Positions 35,420 through 46,694 are shown, counted from the stretch's first letter. The stretch: 64,000 nt of DNA from Halichoerus grypus (GCF_964656455.1 NC_135715.1:73793414-73857413), one strand, 5' to 3'. Notes: generated by a model from the sequence alone, not told the origin. Translations and numbers: made by a program.

Positions 35420-37560
35420 ATAATCACTTCCCTTGTTCCTGACGCCCCTTTAAAATTTTATTTAAGCAAAATTGTACGGTCTGGATTCTGCTATGTCTAG
35501 CATCTTCTACTCAACATGAAGTCTGTGAGATTATAACTGCTGTTGCATGCAGCTTCCATTATTTCATTTCTACCACTGAATAAGGTACGAACGCACCACA
35601 ACTTCCATAATCATTCCACTGCTGATGAACACTTGGGCTATATCTAACTGGGGCTATTACAAATAATGCTACTGTGCACACCAGCACACACGCATCCTGG
35701 CACAGTGGTGCACGCGCAGCTGTTGAGCGTACATGCAGAAGACCAATTCTGGTTCATAAGGTATCTTCGACTTCAGCACAAGCCCCACCAGTTCTTCGCC
35801 ACGTCTGTCCCGATGTACACTCCCTGTGAGGATTGCGTTTCAGCTGCTCCACATTCTCCACACTACAGGCCGCCGGTCTTTTCGGTTTTAGCCGACCTGA
35901 AGACTGCGGTGCTATCTTATTACTATTTAATCCGCACTGCCTGATTACTGAGTTCAAGCTTCTTTTCGTATCTTCATTGGCTATTTGTACATCTTCTTCA
36001 AAAGTGCAAGTTCAAGTCTCTTACCCATTTATCTATTAGATTATCTGGCTTTCTTATTGATTTCGGCCAGTTCTTTAAATTTTCTAGGTAGGAGACATGT
36101 CAGTTCACATGTGATTCAAACATTCTTTCCCAGCCTATGGGTTACTTTTATAATCTTAATGGTATATTTTAATAAACAAAAATGCTTAATATTAACTTAG
36201 TTCAACTTAGCATCTATTCACTTATAGTCTGTGTCCTGTTTAAGAAAGGTTCTCCTACTCTCAGGCCATGAGGCTTTTCTATATTATTTTTTACCTTTCA
36301 CCTTTAGACCTATAGTCTATCTGGAATTGATTTTTGCGTATGATGTAAGGTAGGGGTCACATGTAATTTATGGATATCCATCTTAACAATCGCACACCAA
36401 TTATCAAAAAGACCATCCTTTCCAGACTGTTTTGCACTTAACATAATCAAACATCTATATGTGTGTGAGCCTGCTTCAGGGCTTTCTACTCAGTTTCATT
36501 AATCATGTTTGCCTACACTTATACATGTTAATACCACACTGCTTAAATACTGTAGCTTTATAATAATTCTTCATATTGGATAAGGCCAGATATTTGTCAT
36601 TCTTCAAGAGTGTCTTGATACTCTTGGCCCTGTATTTTTCCATATAAATTTTAGAAACAGTCAATTTCCACTGCCTCCCACCAAATTTTTCAGGCTATGG
36701 TCTAGGGTTGGACAGAGTCTATGTACTGATTTAGAGAGAACCGACATCACCATAATATTAAGTCTTTCATTTCATGAACATGATATAGTCTCCCTTTATT
36801 TACCTTTTCCTTAAATTCTCGAAATATTTTATAGTTTCCTACACAAAGTTATTATAAATTTCTTGCTAGTTCTATTCCTACATATTGGGATCTTTGTAAT
36901 TTCATTTTCCAATTGCTATAGAGAATTCAGCAACCATGCTAAACACACTTCTAAAGTCCAATGACTTCGGATGTTTCTATATACACAATAGTACTACTTA
37001 CATATATTGAATTGTTTTCTTTTCTTCTAATTCTTAAACCTTTACTTCTCTTATCTTACTGCAATGGCTAGAACCTAGAACCTAGCATAATGGTGAATGA
37101 ATAACAAGCATCCTTATTTCATTCCCAATTTCAGAAGATAAGCATTTCATCATTTAACACCATTAATATATTTGCTGTCCTTGCAGATACTCTTCCTAAG
37201 ATTATTCTTTCCTAGTTTGCTTAAGAGTTTTTCATCATAAACAGATGTTAAATTTGAGTGTTTTCTGCATCTAATGATGATGGTATAGTTCTTCTCCTTC
37301 ATTAATATGGTGAGATATATTTGATTTTGAATATTAAACCCACCTTGCATTCTAGAATAAATGCAAAATGCTCATATTATACCCTTTAATACTGAAAGAT
37401 CTAATTGTCATTTTTAAGAATTTTTGAAAGTATGTTCATGAATGACACTACCCTGTTAAGTTTTTTTCTTGTAATATCCTTGACAACATTTGATATTAAG
37501 ATTATGTTTTCCTAGCAAGACTTCGAGGCTTAGAAGACTTTGGCCACCTGATTTCAAATC
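35420..37560 (-). mobile_element. Old L1M ORF2/3' part (antisense), about 2.1 kb
   Basis: Antisense ORF2 text in order: GGGCTATTACAAATAATGCT, CATCTTCTTCAAAAGTGCAA, GTCTGTGTCCTGTTTAAGAA, CTGGAATTGATTTTTGCGTA, AAGACCATCCTTTCCAGACT, TAATGGTGAATGAATAACAA and TATTAAACCCACCTTGCATT. The section 35588-35968 is unusually rich in CpG. Confidence 0.88.
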
Positions 37561-37564
37561 TCAC

Positions 37565-37945
37565 CTATACATCCTCCCTCCAAAACATCCAAGCAGAGCA
37601 AAAAAATCTACACATGACCCATGCCTCCACACATTAATAGGAGGCAGAATATAATTGCCTTCAAATAACCTCAAAGTAGAGAAATAAACTGCATTCCAAC
37701 AGAGCTTCCACCATACAGCGTGGCAAGCCTATGGGTGGAGAGAAGAGGGCTGGGGAAATTAAATGTTCTGTAAAATAGAGTAGAGACATGTGGAAGATGT
37801 TAAATGACCCCCAACCCTCTGAAAAAAAAAAAAAGTGCTGAGTCACTGAACACAGATCAAGACTTAGTTCACAGAACTGGCTGGCTACAAGAAAGAGGCT
37901 TGAAAGTGATCAGAACCAGAAGTTGCAGCCTTGGAGAAGCAATGC
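37565..37945. other. Unassigned sequence
   Basis: Not recognised; it may be the diverged 5' part of the HAL1 element that follows. A 13-A run lies at about 37821. Confidence 0.35.
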
Positions 37946-38984
37946 TTGTGAGGGAGGGTCATTATCTAGAGAGAGTGGCACTTATTGGAGACATGGCAGA
38001 AAAGGGAAAGAAAGAAATAAAAGAAAAATTAAGGAACTGCAGAAATGAAAGAAAAGTAAGACAAGTCATCCACCCATCAAAACCAACATCATTCAAAAGG
38101 AACTTCGGGGAATAAACAACTGGAAAGAATGCTCTCCAGCCAAAAAACCTACTCACAAAATAAACAGGGATTCAAAAAAATAAAGCCCATACCTACACAA
38201 AACTGCTATAGGAAAACAAAATGTAAATCAAAGCATTTCACTAATAGAACTTCTCCCCCCACCAAAACAGCCATGAAATCAAAGAAATCTGTAACACAAC
38301 ACTCAAAACTGAACTGAATATCCTCCAACAAGCACATACGAATCTAATATAGAAACTGAGAACAGAAATGGTGTGAAAAAGAAGTGAAACAAAAGCAAAC
38401 TGAACTTACTTAGAAAAGAAATTTTTAAAAGTCATATTACAAGAGATTGAATTAAAAGGTGCCAAAAGGAGAATAAATTCAAATGAAAATTTAATGAAAG
38501 GCATTGAGAAAAAACGAGAAACCCACCAAAAGAAAAAGATAAAGAAATGAGTATGCAGAAAGGAAGTGAATGAAACAAAAAACAGGCAAAGAAAGTCAAA
38601 CATCATGTAACTGAAGATACACATATTCCAAGGTACATAGACTCCAGACTCTGGGAAAAGATACTTAACATACTGAAAGAGAATATTTAAAACAATAATC
38701 CAAGACAATTTTCTGGAAATAAAAAAAGACTTGAAGCTACACACTGAAAGAGCCAACTGGGGAAAACTGACCAAGAACAAGAAACTCTAAAATGTACCCT
38801 AATAAACTAGAAGACTTTAAGATACAAAAGATACAAAAAAGATAACTTACAATATCAGAAAGTCAGATGTACACAAAAGGAGCAAATCATTTTTAAGAAA
38901 CTTAAGGGAAAAGAGCAAAAACAAGGTTTTTATATCCAGCCAAGCTGTCCTTTAACTATCAAGGCCTTGAAAAATACTCGAACA

Positions 38985-39186
38985 CGGGGCGCCTGGGTGG
39001 CTCAGTTGGTTAAGCGACTGCCTTCGGCTCAGGTCATGATCCTGGAGTCCCGCGATCGAGTCCCGCATCAGACTCCCTGCTCAGCGGGGAGTCTGCTTCT
39101 CCCTCTGATCCTCCCTCTCTCATGCTCTCTGTCTCCCATTCTCTCTCTCAGATAAATAAATAAAAAATCTTTAAAAAAAAAAAAAA
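38985..39186 (+). mobile_element. Can-SINE, young arctoid type, in HAL1
   Basis: GGGGCGCCTGGGTGGCTCAG head, CTTCGGCTCAGGTCATGATC body, AAATAAATAAAAAATC tail. A perfect 16-bp duplication, GAAAAATACTCGAACA, lies at 38969-38984 and 39187-39202. Confidence 0.97.
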
Positions 39187-39639
39187 GAAAAATACTCGAA
39201 CAAGCAAGAACTCACAAAATACTTAGACATGCACCCATCCTGATCACCCTTCTCAACTCAGGATCATCATCTGAATCACAGACACTCCAGAAGGACTTGA
39301 GAGACTATTTTCTCAGTTCTTGCAAAGTTACACAACTAATGCACTTCTAGATGCACAGGAAAGAAGTCAATCTGTTACATTCAATGGATGCATTATGGCT
39401 TGAACTCCATCTAATAAACAAGACAGTTAAGTTAGACAGGGGCTGGAGGCAAAGGTGGTGATAAACAAGTGACACATTAGAAGCTTGAACACACAACATC
39501 TTGACTTTGTGGCTTTCAAGACCCTGGCCTTATGGGTTCCAACACCCAGGGCTGATGGACCATGAGCTGCAGGTGCAGAATATGTGCTCTCCTCTTCCAC
39601 CTCTGCATGAGGGTAAACCTAGAGCTTCATTATAATGTA

Positions 39640-40031
39640 TTTACATTGTGGTTTCAACTCCCCAGGGGGGAAGATGGCCATGACAGTTCTAGCAAGAACC
39701 CTGTAGGGCCAAAAACTCCCCCTCCTAGCCAGTCGGAGGAGTCCCTTAGATGATTGGAAACAACCTCAGATGATTGGAACAACCCCTTAGATGATTGGAA
39801 ACAACCCCTTAGATGATTGGAAACAACCATCCTCACTATGACCCGTAACCTATGCAAACATGAAAAAAACACCAACCCCACTGCAGTTGCCACTTCTGAG
39901 CCTGCCCACTCTCCCATCTTGAGAGTATGCTATCCTTAATAAACTGCTTTGTGCTTGCTACTTTCCTTCTGACTGTCTTTATTCAAGTATGAGTGCAGAT
40001 CCTCATGGTAAATCTCACAAAGCAGACTCTC
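39640..40031 (+). mobile_element. Putative solo LTR with an internal minisatellite
   Basis: Between two parts of a HAL1 lies a block with an AATAAA (39939) followed by TGCTTTGTGCTTGCTACTTT and an end reading CCCACGGGTAACA, a typical LTR 3' end. U3-like text includes CCTGTAGGGCCAAAAACTCC. The 5' boundary is uncertain (somewhere between 39450 and 39660) and no duplication could be fixed. Family unknown; an ERV1-type solo LTR is the best guess. Confidence 0.5.
39744..39828 (+). repeat. 22-bp minisatellite, about 4 copies
   Basis: Tandem units of the form CCTTAGATGATTGGAAACAA plus CC. The second unit is shorter (TCAGATGATTGGAACAACC) and the others are identical except at the ends. Confidence 0.93.
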
Positions 40032-40745
40032 CCACGGGTAACAAAATGACTGAAGAAATTTACACAAAAGGACTGATGAAGAAGTGAACAGTTTACGTAT
40101 TCAACTGCAGAACTAAAACTAAAAACAAGACTGGGGTCATGGGCAGAAGAATGGTATATAAACCTATGTTATGACAAAGCAGAAAATTGCAACTGAAATA
40201 ATAGGAAGATAAAAGAGAAAAAAAAAAAGAAAAAATCACTATTATATAGGTAACAGGTGAGAATCAAAAGATGCCATTTAAAGGTGACATAGAAGATAGT
40301 AAAAGGACAGATTAAAAAGTAGGAAGGGGATTAAAGGTACTACAAATGTATATATCTGAGAAATAACCACTAGAACAAAACTTAATCCTTTCTAGATATG
40401 AAAAGCTTTTTTTATTAAACTCAAGGAAAATACACCTAATAATGAGTGAACACAGTATGATACAGACCATAATTATATCATAGATAATAACAGAATTAAA
40501 AACAAATATATCAGGTATAACAATAAATGTGAATGAGCTTAACTTGCCTACTTAAAAAATCTTCAAACTTGCTTAGAGAGCAAAGGCCAACTCTATGCTG
40601 TACATATGAGAAGACATTTAAAATGCAATGATTCAAAAAGGCTAAAAATAAAGGGACGCACAAAAACTTAGCAGGCAAATGGAAGCAATTAGGTTGCAAT
40701 CATACCAGACAAAATAAAATTTAAGACAAAAAGTATTCAAATGGA

Positions 40746-40947
40746 GGGCGCCTGGGTGGCTCAGTCGTTAAGCGTCTGCCTTCGGCTCAGGTCATGATCC
40801 CAGGGTTCTGGGATCGAGTCCCACATCGGGCTCCCTGCTCGGCAAGAAGCCTGCTTCTCCCTCTCCCGCTCCCCCTGCTTGTGTTCCTGCTCTCGCTATC
40901 TCTCTCTCTGTCAAATAAATAAATAAAATCTTTAAAAAAAAAAAAAA
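40746..40947 (+). mobile_element. Can-SINE, young arctoid type
   Basis: GGGCGCCTGGGTGGCTCAGT head through CCCACATCGGGCTCCCTGCT to AAATAAATAAAATC and a 16-A tail. A perfect 11-bp duplication, ATTCAAATGGA, lies at 40735-40745 and 40948-40958. Confidence 0.97.
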
Positions 40948-41148
40948 ATTCAAATGGATAAATGCTAAAAGCTATTATTTCACAATGAAAAAAATGCTAT
41001 TAACATCTGTAAAAGAAATAACAGAAACTATAACCAATCCAAGAAGAAAGAAACAGAAACTCTCTATAAATAAGAGACAGACACCACTCAGTACACAAAA
41101 CAGGTCAAGGGAAGAAAAATAAGTAAGGACTAAAAGTAAATGATCGTG

Positions 41149-41352
41149 GGGCACCTAGGTGGCTCAGTTGGTTAAGCATCTGCTTTTGGCTCAGGTCATG
41201 ATCCCAGGGTCCTGGGATTGAGCCCCACTTCCGGCTCCCTGCTCAGCGGGGAGTCTGCTTCTCCCTCTGCCTCTGCCCCTCCCCCACTTGTGTGTGTGTG
41301 TGCGCGTGCGCTCTCTCTCTCAAATAAAAAAATAAAATCTTTTTTAAAAAAG
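41149..41352 (+). mobile_element. Can-SINE with a TG-rich linker
   Basis: GGGGCACCTAGGTGGCTCAG head, CTTTTGGCTCAGGTCATGAT body, a (TG)n/(GC)n linker at about 41290-41312, and an AATAAAATC tail. No clear duplication. Confidence 0.93.
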
Positions 41353-42620
41353 TACAGAGAGTAGTCAAATTCATAGATAGAAAGGAGAATGGCGGCTGCC
41401 AGGAGGTGGGGGAAGGGAAGAATGCTGAGTATTCAGTTGGTCCAGAATTTTGGTATAGGGAGATGAAAATACATAATTACCTCCAAAAAGGCTGAAGAAG
41501 CTCTTGACAAAATTCAACACCCATTCCTAATTTTGAAAAAATGTCTCTTGAATAAATAGGAATGGAGGAATACTCCTTAACATGACTTTACTGAGAGAGA
41601 GAGCGAGAGAATGAGTACAAGAGAGCAGGATGACCAACATCCTACTGGGTCAAAACCAGAGGCAGTCCACTAAGGCCGACAACCAAGCAAGGATGACCAC
41701 TACCTCTTCTACAATTTAACACTGTTCTGGAGGCATTCACCAATACAGTCAGACAAGAGGAAACAAAAGACACAAACAATGGAAAAGGAGAAATAAAATT
41801 CTCTACTAGCTGATGACATGACAGTAAACCTGGAAAACCAAAAAAATTAATGGTGAAAATAACTCAAGAAAGAGAATTCAGCAAGGCAGGAGAATATAAA
41901 ATTAACAAACCAAAAAAAACAATAGCCTTCATATACACAAATAATAACTGGTTAGAATGTGTAATGGAAGAGAAAACCCCATTTAAAACAGCAACAGAAA
42001 AAAACACAAACTTAACAAGAAATGTTCAAAATGTATATGAAGAAATCTACAGATTCACACATTCCTAAAAGGCACACAAAGTGAGACTTCAGGATTCACC
42101 ATTCTTGGTTGAGACATCACAACTTTATCAGGTTGTCAGTTCTCCCTAAATTAATTTATAAATATAATGCAATTCCAACAAAAATTACTCAGAAGCTTCT
42201 TTATGGAGCTACACAAGTTGACACTCAGTTAACACCAAATAGGAGGAGCTATCGAAGGAGAACTAGCCCCACCAAATATAAGAACAAAGCTCCATGATTA
42301 AAACTGTGGTGGTAGCACCTGAATAGGCAGACAGACCAAAGAAATGTTACAGAAAACCCAAAAATAGACCCAACCTACATATAGAAATCTAATATATAAC
42401 AATGGTGGCACCTCAAATGACTTGAGCAAAGATGGATTTCATAAATGATGGGACAACTGCACAGCCATTTGGAAGAAGATAAAATTAAAGCCATTCCTAA
42501 TATCACATACCAGAATAAACTCCAACTACAGCAGAAATCTAAATGTAAAAAATGAAAGCTACCCAAGTTCTTAAAGAAATCATTGGTGTAAGGAAAGGTT
42601 TTCTGACCTTGATTTAAAAT
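41353..42620 (+). mobile_element. Old L1M fragments (3' UTR piece, then ORF2)
   Basis: GGAGAATGGCGGCTGCCAGG at the left is 3'-UTR-like. From 41490 the text is ORF2: TCTTGACAAAATTCAACACC, CTTCATATACACAAATAATA, TCCCTAAATTAATTTATAAA and AATAAACTCCAACTACAGCA. Several stops and indels. Confidence 0.82.
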
Positions 42621-42699
42621 CCATGCCCAAAAGTTCTATGTGATTTTTCAACCACCCAGGGGTCAGCACCCCTTACCCCCATGTTAAGGGTCAACTGTA

Positions 42700-43300
42700 C
42701 TTCCTCTGGGTTTAGTCTGCTGTTCTTTTCTTAAATTCTTGAGATGCATACACGGATCACTGACTTTTTTTCAGTCTTTCCTCTTTCCTAATACACATTT
42801 ACAGCTATAAACTTCCCTCTAAGTACAACTTTAGCTGCACCCCACAAATTTTGATATGCAGTATTTTTATATTAATTCTGATAATTCTATTCTGTCAATA
42901 TTTTAAAATTCCCATTGTAATTAATATATCTTCTATGATTCATGGATTATTTAGAAACAATTTTACTTTTTGTTGTTGATTTTAGTTTAACTTAGAGAAT
43001 ACTTTCTGTTTGACTCCAATCCTTTGAAATATCCTGAAACTTGCTTTTGTCCCACAAGCTGACAGCCTGGGTGAATGTCCACACACACTGGTAAATAGTG
43101 TGTATTCTGCAGTTGTTAGGGGCAATATCTAGCCATGCAAGGCAAGTTTATTAAATGTGCTTTTCAAACCTTCTACATCCTTATTAAGTTTGTTCACTCT
43201 GATACAAGGGTAGTGTAAAAAGAAATAACTCCCTCTATGACTGTGAATGTGTCTCTTTCATCTCCCTATTTCTGTTAAAGCCTGTATTATAATCACTAAA
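42700..43300 (-). mobile_element. Old L1M ORF2 fragment (antisense)
   Basis: GCTATAAACTTCCCTCTAAG, TAGCTGCACCCCACAAATTT, ATTCATGGATTATTTAGAAA and GTGTGTATTCTGCAGTTGTT, then TTTCATCTCCCTATTTCTGT, follow antisense L1 ORF2. Confidence 0.85.
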
Positions 43301-43304
43301 ATTC

Positions 43305-44085
43305 TCTTCAGATGATCTAGACACTCTACAAAAGAGAATAGAAAGGTGAATAACCTTCTCGGCACCAGTAAAAATGGCTATTATTCAAAATGGGTTCATA
43401 CCGCCTATCTCAAAAATAAAAATCATCGTTATAGACATCCTCCAAGGTTTCACTGGGTCAGATCTAATAACTCCAGACAGCAGATCAATTTGTTTAATTA
43501 CTCAGAGGTATATTTTGCAACTAATGCATGCTGCTGGGCTCCTGGGAAGGGTTAGCAATGCTCCACAATACATTCCATAGATAAATTACTATGACTTTTC
43601 TACAATTTTTCTGGACCAATTTTGGTCCTGCTCTCTGACACAGATGGCAAAGATCACCCCTGCCCCTTCAGCACCCACTGCATTGTATCCCATTGAGGCC
43701 CAAGGCAATCTTAGATCACTCTCCCACAGTGCTCCAGACAGCAATTGTTCCAATCGGAAACCCACTGCCACCTCTGCTTGATGGCAGAATTCTGGCGATC
43801 TGTCTGTGCAGTCCTTCCAAGAATCTCAGAGCTAGGGTACAGAATGGGCACCTATTCCAATCAGTCTTCATCAGTGTCCTCCTATTTTCTTGGGAGGTCG
43901 GGGTGTCATCTCCCACTTGGATCAAGCAGCCCTCCTATGAAATTCTGGGGCACCTTTTGCTTTCCCATCTATAGCGGTACACCACGGTGATCTTTTTACA
44001 TGTTTTTCTCAGCTGTTACACTATCAGCCTCTCAAGGAAAGGAACCATTTGATTCATCTTGATATCCTCAGCATCTAACAATGCC
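43305..44085. other. Unassigned, less AT-rich sequence
   Basis: No repeat family or exon recognised. Several short overlapping open frames occur on both strands (for example 43374-43580 plus), none with a recognisable domain. Confidence 0.4.
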
Positions 44086-44087
44086 TA

Positions 44088-44304
44088 GCAGGCAGGCACA
44101 CTCCACCTCATCACACCTCTGTCAACTGTCACCTGATACCTTCCCTGACCACACTATGACAAATGGCAGTCCCTGATACCATCTCCTCTTGCTTCTTTAT
44201 TTTCTCTACAGCCTGTATCACTACATATATTTATGTTGTTTACTTATTAGCCTTTTTCCCCCACACTAGAATGTGATCTCTGTAAGAAAGGGCAGAACCT
44301 CACC
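44088..44304 (+). mobile_element. L2 3' fragment
   Basis: CTGATACCTTCCCTGACCAC, TTTATTTTCTCTACAGCCTG and CCACACTAGAATGTGATCTC, then AAGGGCAGAACCT, match L2. Confidence 0.8.
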
Positions 44305-44312
44305 CTCTAGAA

Positions 44313-44517
44313 CAGGGGTTGGGATTTTTTGCTCTAAAGAGATGGTGAATATTTTGTACTTTGCAGTTTAGACAGTCCCTGTCGCAACTACTCAGCAAGA
44401 AAGCAGCCACAGACAATACATAAACGAGTTGCCAAGCCTGTGCTCCAATAAAGTTTTCTTTACAAAATCAGGCAAAAGGCCAGGTTTGACCCAAAGGCTA
44501 CTGTTTACCAACCCCTG
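44313..44517. mobile_element. hAT-Charlie miniature with perfect 8-bp duplication
   Basis: Terminal CAGGGGTTGG and CCAACCCCTG are inverted repeats. The inside reads ATATTTTGTACTTTGCAGTT, CCTGTCGCAACTACTCAGCA, GAAAGCAGCCACAGACAATA and CAATAAAGTTTTCTTTACAA. The 8-bp duplication CTCTAGAA at 44305-44312 and 44518-44525 is what hAT transposases make. The family is the caggggt...acccctg Charlie group; the exact MER name is not certain. Confidence 0.92.
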
Positions 44518-44525
44518 CTCTAGAA

Positions 44526-44849
44526 CAAACTTCGCATGCAGTACATTGACTTTGAATTAATCAATCATTTCTCCATTCTTGGTCTCTAAGGCTACCTTTA
44601 ATTGACAACATAAAATACCAGCATTCCAACCTCATCAGAAAAGATAACTCCAAACCAACTTCTATAAACCTTTTATCAAAAAATCTATTTAAAGCTAATA
44701 ATATTCCTGAATAGCTACTTTGACAGATATGCAATGTGTTCATTCTTACCACTAGAAAGTACATAAACCATGTTAGTTTGACCATCTGCAGAAATGTTTT
44801 AATTAAGTTGTGTTTTAACTTCATTTTAAATCAGAAAAGAATCAGCCTC
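44526..44849. other. Unassigned sequence
   Basis: Nothing recognised. Confidence 0.4.
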
Positions 44850-44865
44850 ATAAAAACCATGTTCT

Positions 44866-45220
44866 AGGGGTGCCTGGGTGGCTCAGTCAGTTAAGTGTCC
44901 AACTCTTTTTTTTTTTTTTTTAAGATTTTATTTATTTATTTGAAAGGGAGAGTGAATGAGAGAGAGGGAAAGAGCACGAGCAGGGGGAGGAGAGGCAGAC
45001 TCGCCCGCCGTTGAGCAAGGAGCACGACATGGGACTCGATCCTAGGACCTTGGGATCATGACCCGAGCCCAAAGCAGTTGCTTAACCAAATGAGCCACCC
45101 AGGCGCACCAGGTGTCCAACTCTTGATCTCAGCTCAGGTCTTGATCTCAGGGTCGTGAGTTCAAGCCCTGCGATGGGCCCCGTGCTAGGCATGGAGCCTA
45201 CTTAAAACAAAAAACAAAAA
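44866..45220 (+). mobile_element. Older Can-SINE, split by a younger Can-SINE
   Basis: The left piece is GGGGTGCCTGGGTGGCTCAG to CCAACTCTT; the right piece (from 45125) continues GATCTCAGCTCAGGTCTTGA to an A-rich end. A 16-bp duplication with one mismatch (ATAAAAACCAYGTTCT) lies at 44850-44865 and 45221-45236. Confidence 0.95.
44908..45111 (-). mobile_element. Can-SINE nested head-on inside another Can-SINE
   Basis: Antisense SINE with TTTATTTATTTATTTG tail and head ending GAGCCACCCAGGCGCACC. A perfect 13-bp duplication of host-SINE text, GTGTCCAACTCTT, lies at 44895-44907 and 45112-45124. Confidence 0.97.
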
Positions 45221-45349
45221 ATAAAAACCACGTTCTCTGTGCTGCACATCACTCACTACAGCTTTCAGTGTAACCAATACAAAACCCCAGATGTGAGTTC
45301 AGGGAACATATTAAGGAAAGGAAACTGGTATGTTTTCTATGATGACGAA

Positions 45350-45745
45350 ACTACAGCATAGAGCTGAGGATGTTTCCCCTTTTTTTGGCCATCAGGATGG
45401 GCCATCAGGGCACTCAACCAAGTTCTAGTCTGCAGACTGGTTACATCACCAGTATCTACGTCTTCTCTTCTCAGGGGTTCAGAGCCAGCCTACGTTTGAG
45501 TACAGCCAGTGGGATGAGAAGTGATGTGTGCTGGCCAATAAAACCTCCCACAGGACTTGGCTCTCTCCCTACCCACCTGCTGAACTCAGCAGGAGGAAGT
45601 TCCCACTTTCTACTGGAGGCTGAGTCACAAGTGGAAAAAGCTTGACTACCACAATGGCCCTGTGGAAGACCACCCCATGAGGACCCCAACACTAAGCTTC
45701 ACATGGATGAGCAACAGATGTTTTTGTGTGCTGAGTCACTGAAAC
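45350..45745 (+). mobile_element. MLT1-type LTR (ERVL-MaLR)
   Basis: GCCAGTGGGATGAGAAGTGA, TGTGTGCTGGCCAATAAAAC and CTCCCACAGGACTTGGCTCT match the middle of MLT1. TTTTTGTGTGCTGAGTCACT matches the 3' part (…tgttaagccactgag…). Diverged solo LTR. Confidence 0.72.
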
Positions 45746-45749
45746 CTTG

Positions 45750-46525
45750 CATGAGTAAAGCACTTAGCTCTCTATAACTAAAACACTGACCTGGGAGGCT
45801 GGAACCTTGTTCAAAGAATAGGTTTTACTGTTTTCATTCATGATCTTCATAAGGCTTTAATTCTCATTACTTATATTCAGCTTCATTATTATGCGTATTT
45901 CTTGTTAGCTAATTCAAATCTTTATGTAATGGGGGACAAGGGACAAGCCTCCACTGTTTGTGTTCAGTAAAACAGTAAGCATCTCAAACAACAAAAATCT
46001 CAATAAACATATTTGGATAAACATATATTTGGATAAATATAAACATTCAAACAAAACCCTATTTGTAACTTTCACTTACACAGTTGAATAAACTGTATCA
46101 GGGTCCAGAAAGAAAGAATACTGGGTAAATACTAAAATGCAGGGCAATATATTTTGTCTCAAATGGAATCTGACAATCATTAGAAACCAAATAGCCTAAG
46201 AAATGAAACCACACATTTCTAAACTCCTATCTAGGAAGAATAAGTAACCATAAATGTAACTTAAAAGAAAAATTGTTCTAACCCCTGTAAATACCTAATC
46301 CCTATATAATTCTATCAAGTGATGCTATGAGGCTTTGTTTTTTCTGCATTTTTGAATAGTATGGAAAAAACTAGACATGTCAGAAATGGAAGAACTTTTT
46401 AGTCTATGTAATGTAAAAGACAAACAGTGTACGAGCTATGAAAATTTTAACTATAACTCAGGTATGAATTTCATTATCATTGACAAGCCTTGCAATCATT
46501 CAATATTATAATGCCAGCTTTTAAA
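45750..46525. other. Unassigned AT-rich sequence
   Basis: Nothing recognised; a short ACATATATTTGGATAA direct repeat lies near 46007-46040. Confidence 0.4.
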
Positions 46526-46540
46526 AAGGAGTAATATTTT

Positions 46541-46681
46541 GGGGAGCCTGGGTGGTTCAGTCAGTTAAATGTCCTTCTCTTGATCTCAGCTCAGATCTTG
46601 ATCTCAGGGCTGTGAGTTCAAGCCCCTGCGCTGGGCTCCATGCTGGGCACAGAGCCTACTTTAAAAAAAAAAGGGGGGGGG
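46541..46681 (+). mobile_element. Can-SINE, short old type
   Basis: GGGGAGCCTGGGTGGTTCAG head, 'ctccatgctgggcacagagcctac' end, then A-run and G-run. A 13-bp duplication with one mismatch (GGAGTAATRTTTT) lies at 46528-46540 and 46682-46694. It lacks the long CT linker, like the right-hand part of the split SINE at 44866-45220. Confidence 0.92.
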
Positions 46682-46694
46682 GGAGTAATGTTTT

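Larger units (their letters stand above)
37950..40740 (+). mobile_element. HAL1/L1M element, split by a Can-SINE and an LTR-like insertion
   Basis: ORF1-like text (GAGACATGGCAGAAAAGGGA, AACTGGAAAGAATGCTCTCC, TTTTTATATCCAGCCAAGCT) continues after the SINE (CACTCCAGAAGGACTTGAGA). After the LTR-like block it resumes (AAAATGACTGAAGAAATTTA, TGAATGAGCTTAACTTGCC, CATACCAGACAAAATAAAAT). The order fits a HAL1 or an ORF1-to-ORF2 junction of an old L1. Confidence 0.7.

Noticed and set aside
39744..39828. CRISPR-like spaced repeats
   Set aside because: Units are directly tandem with no unique spacers, in a mammalian LTR-like context.
43346..43990. Cluster of short overlapping open frames, possible retroviral or processed pseudogene
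   Set aside because: No recognisable motif in any frame and no A-tail, duplication or LTR nearby.
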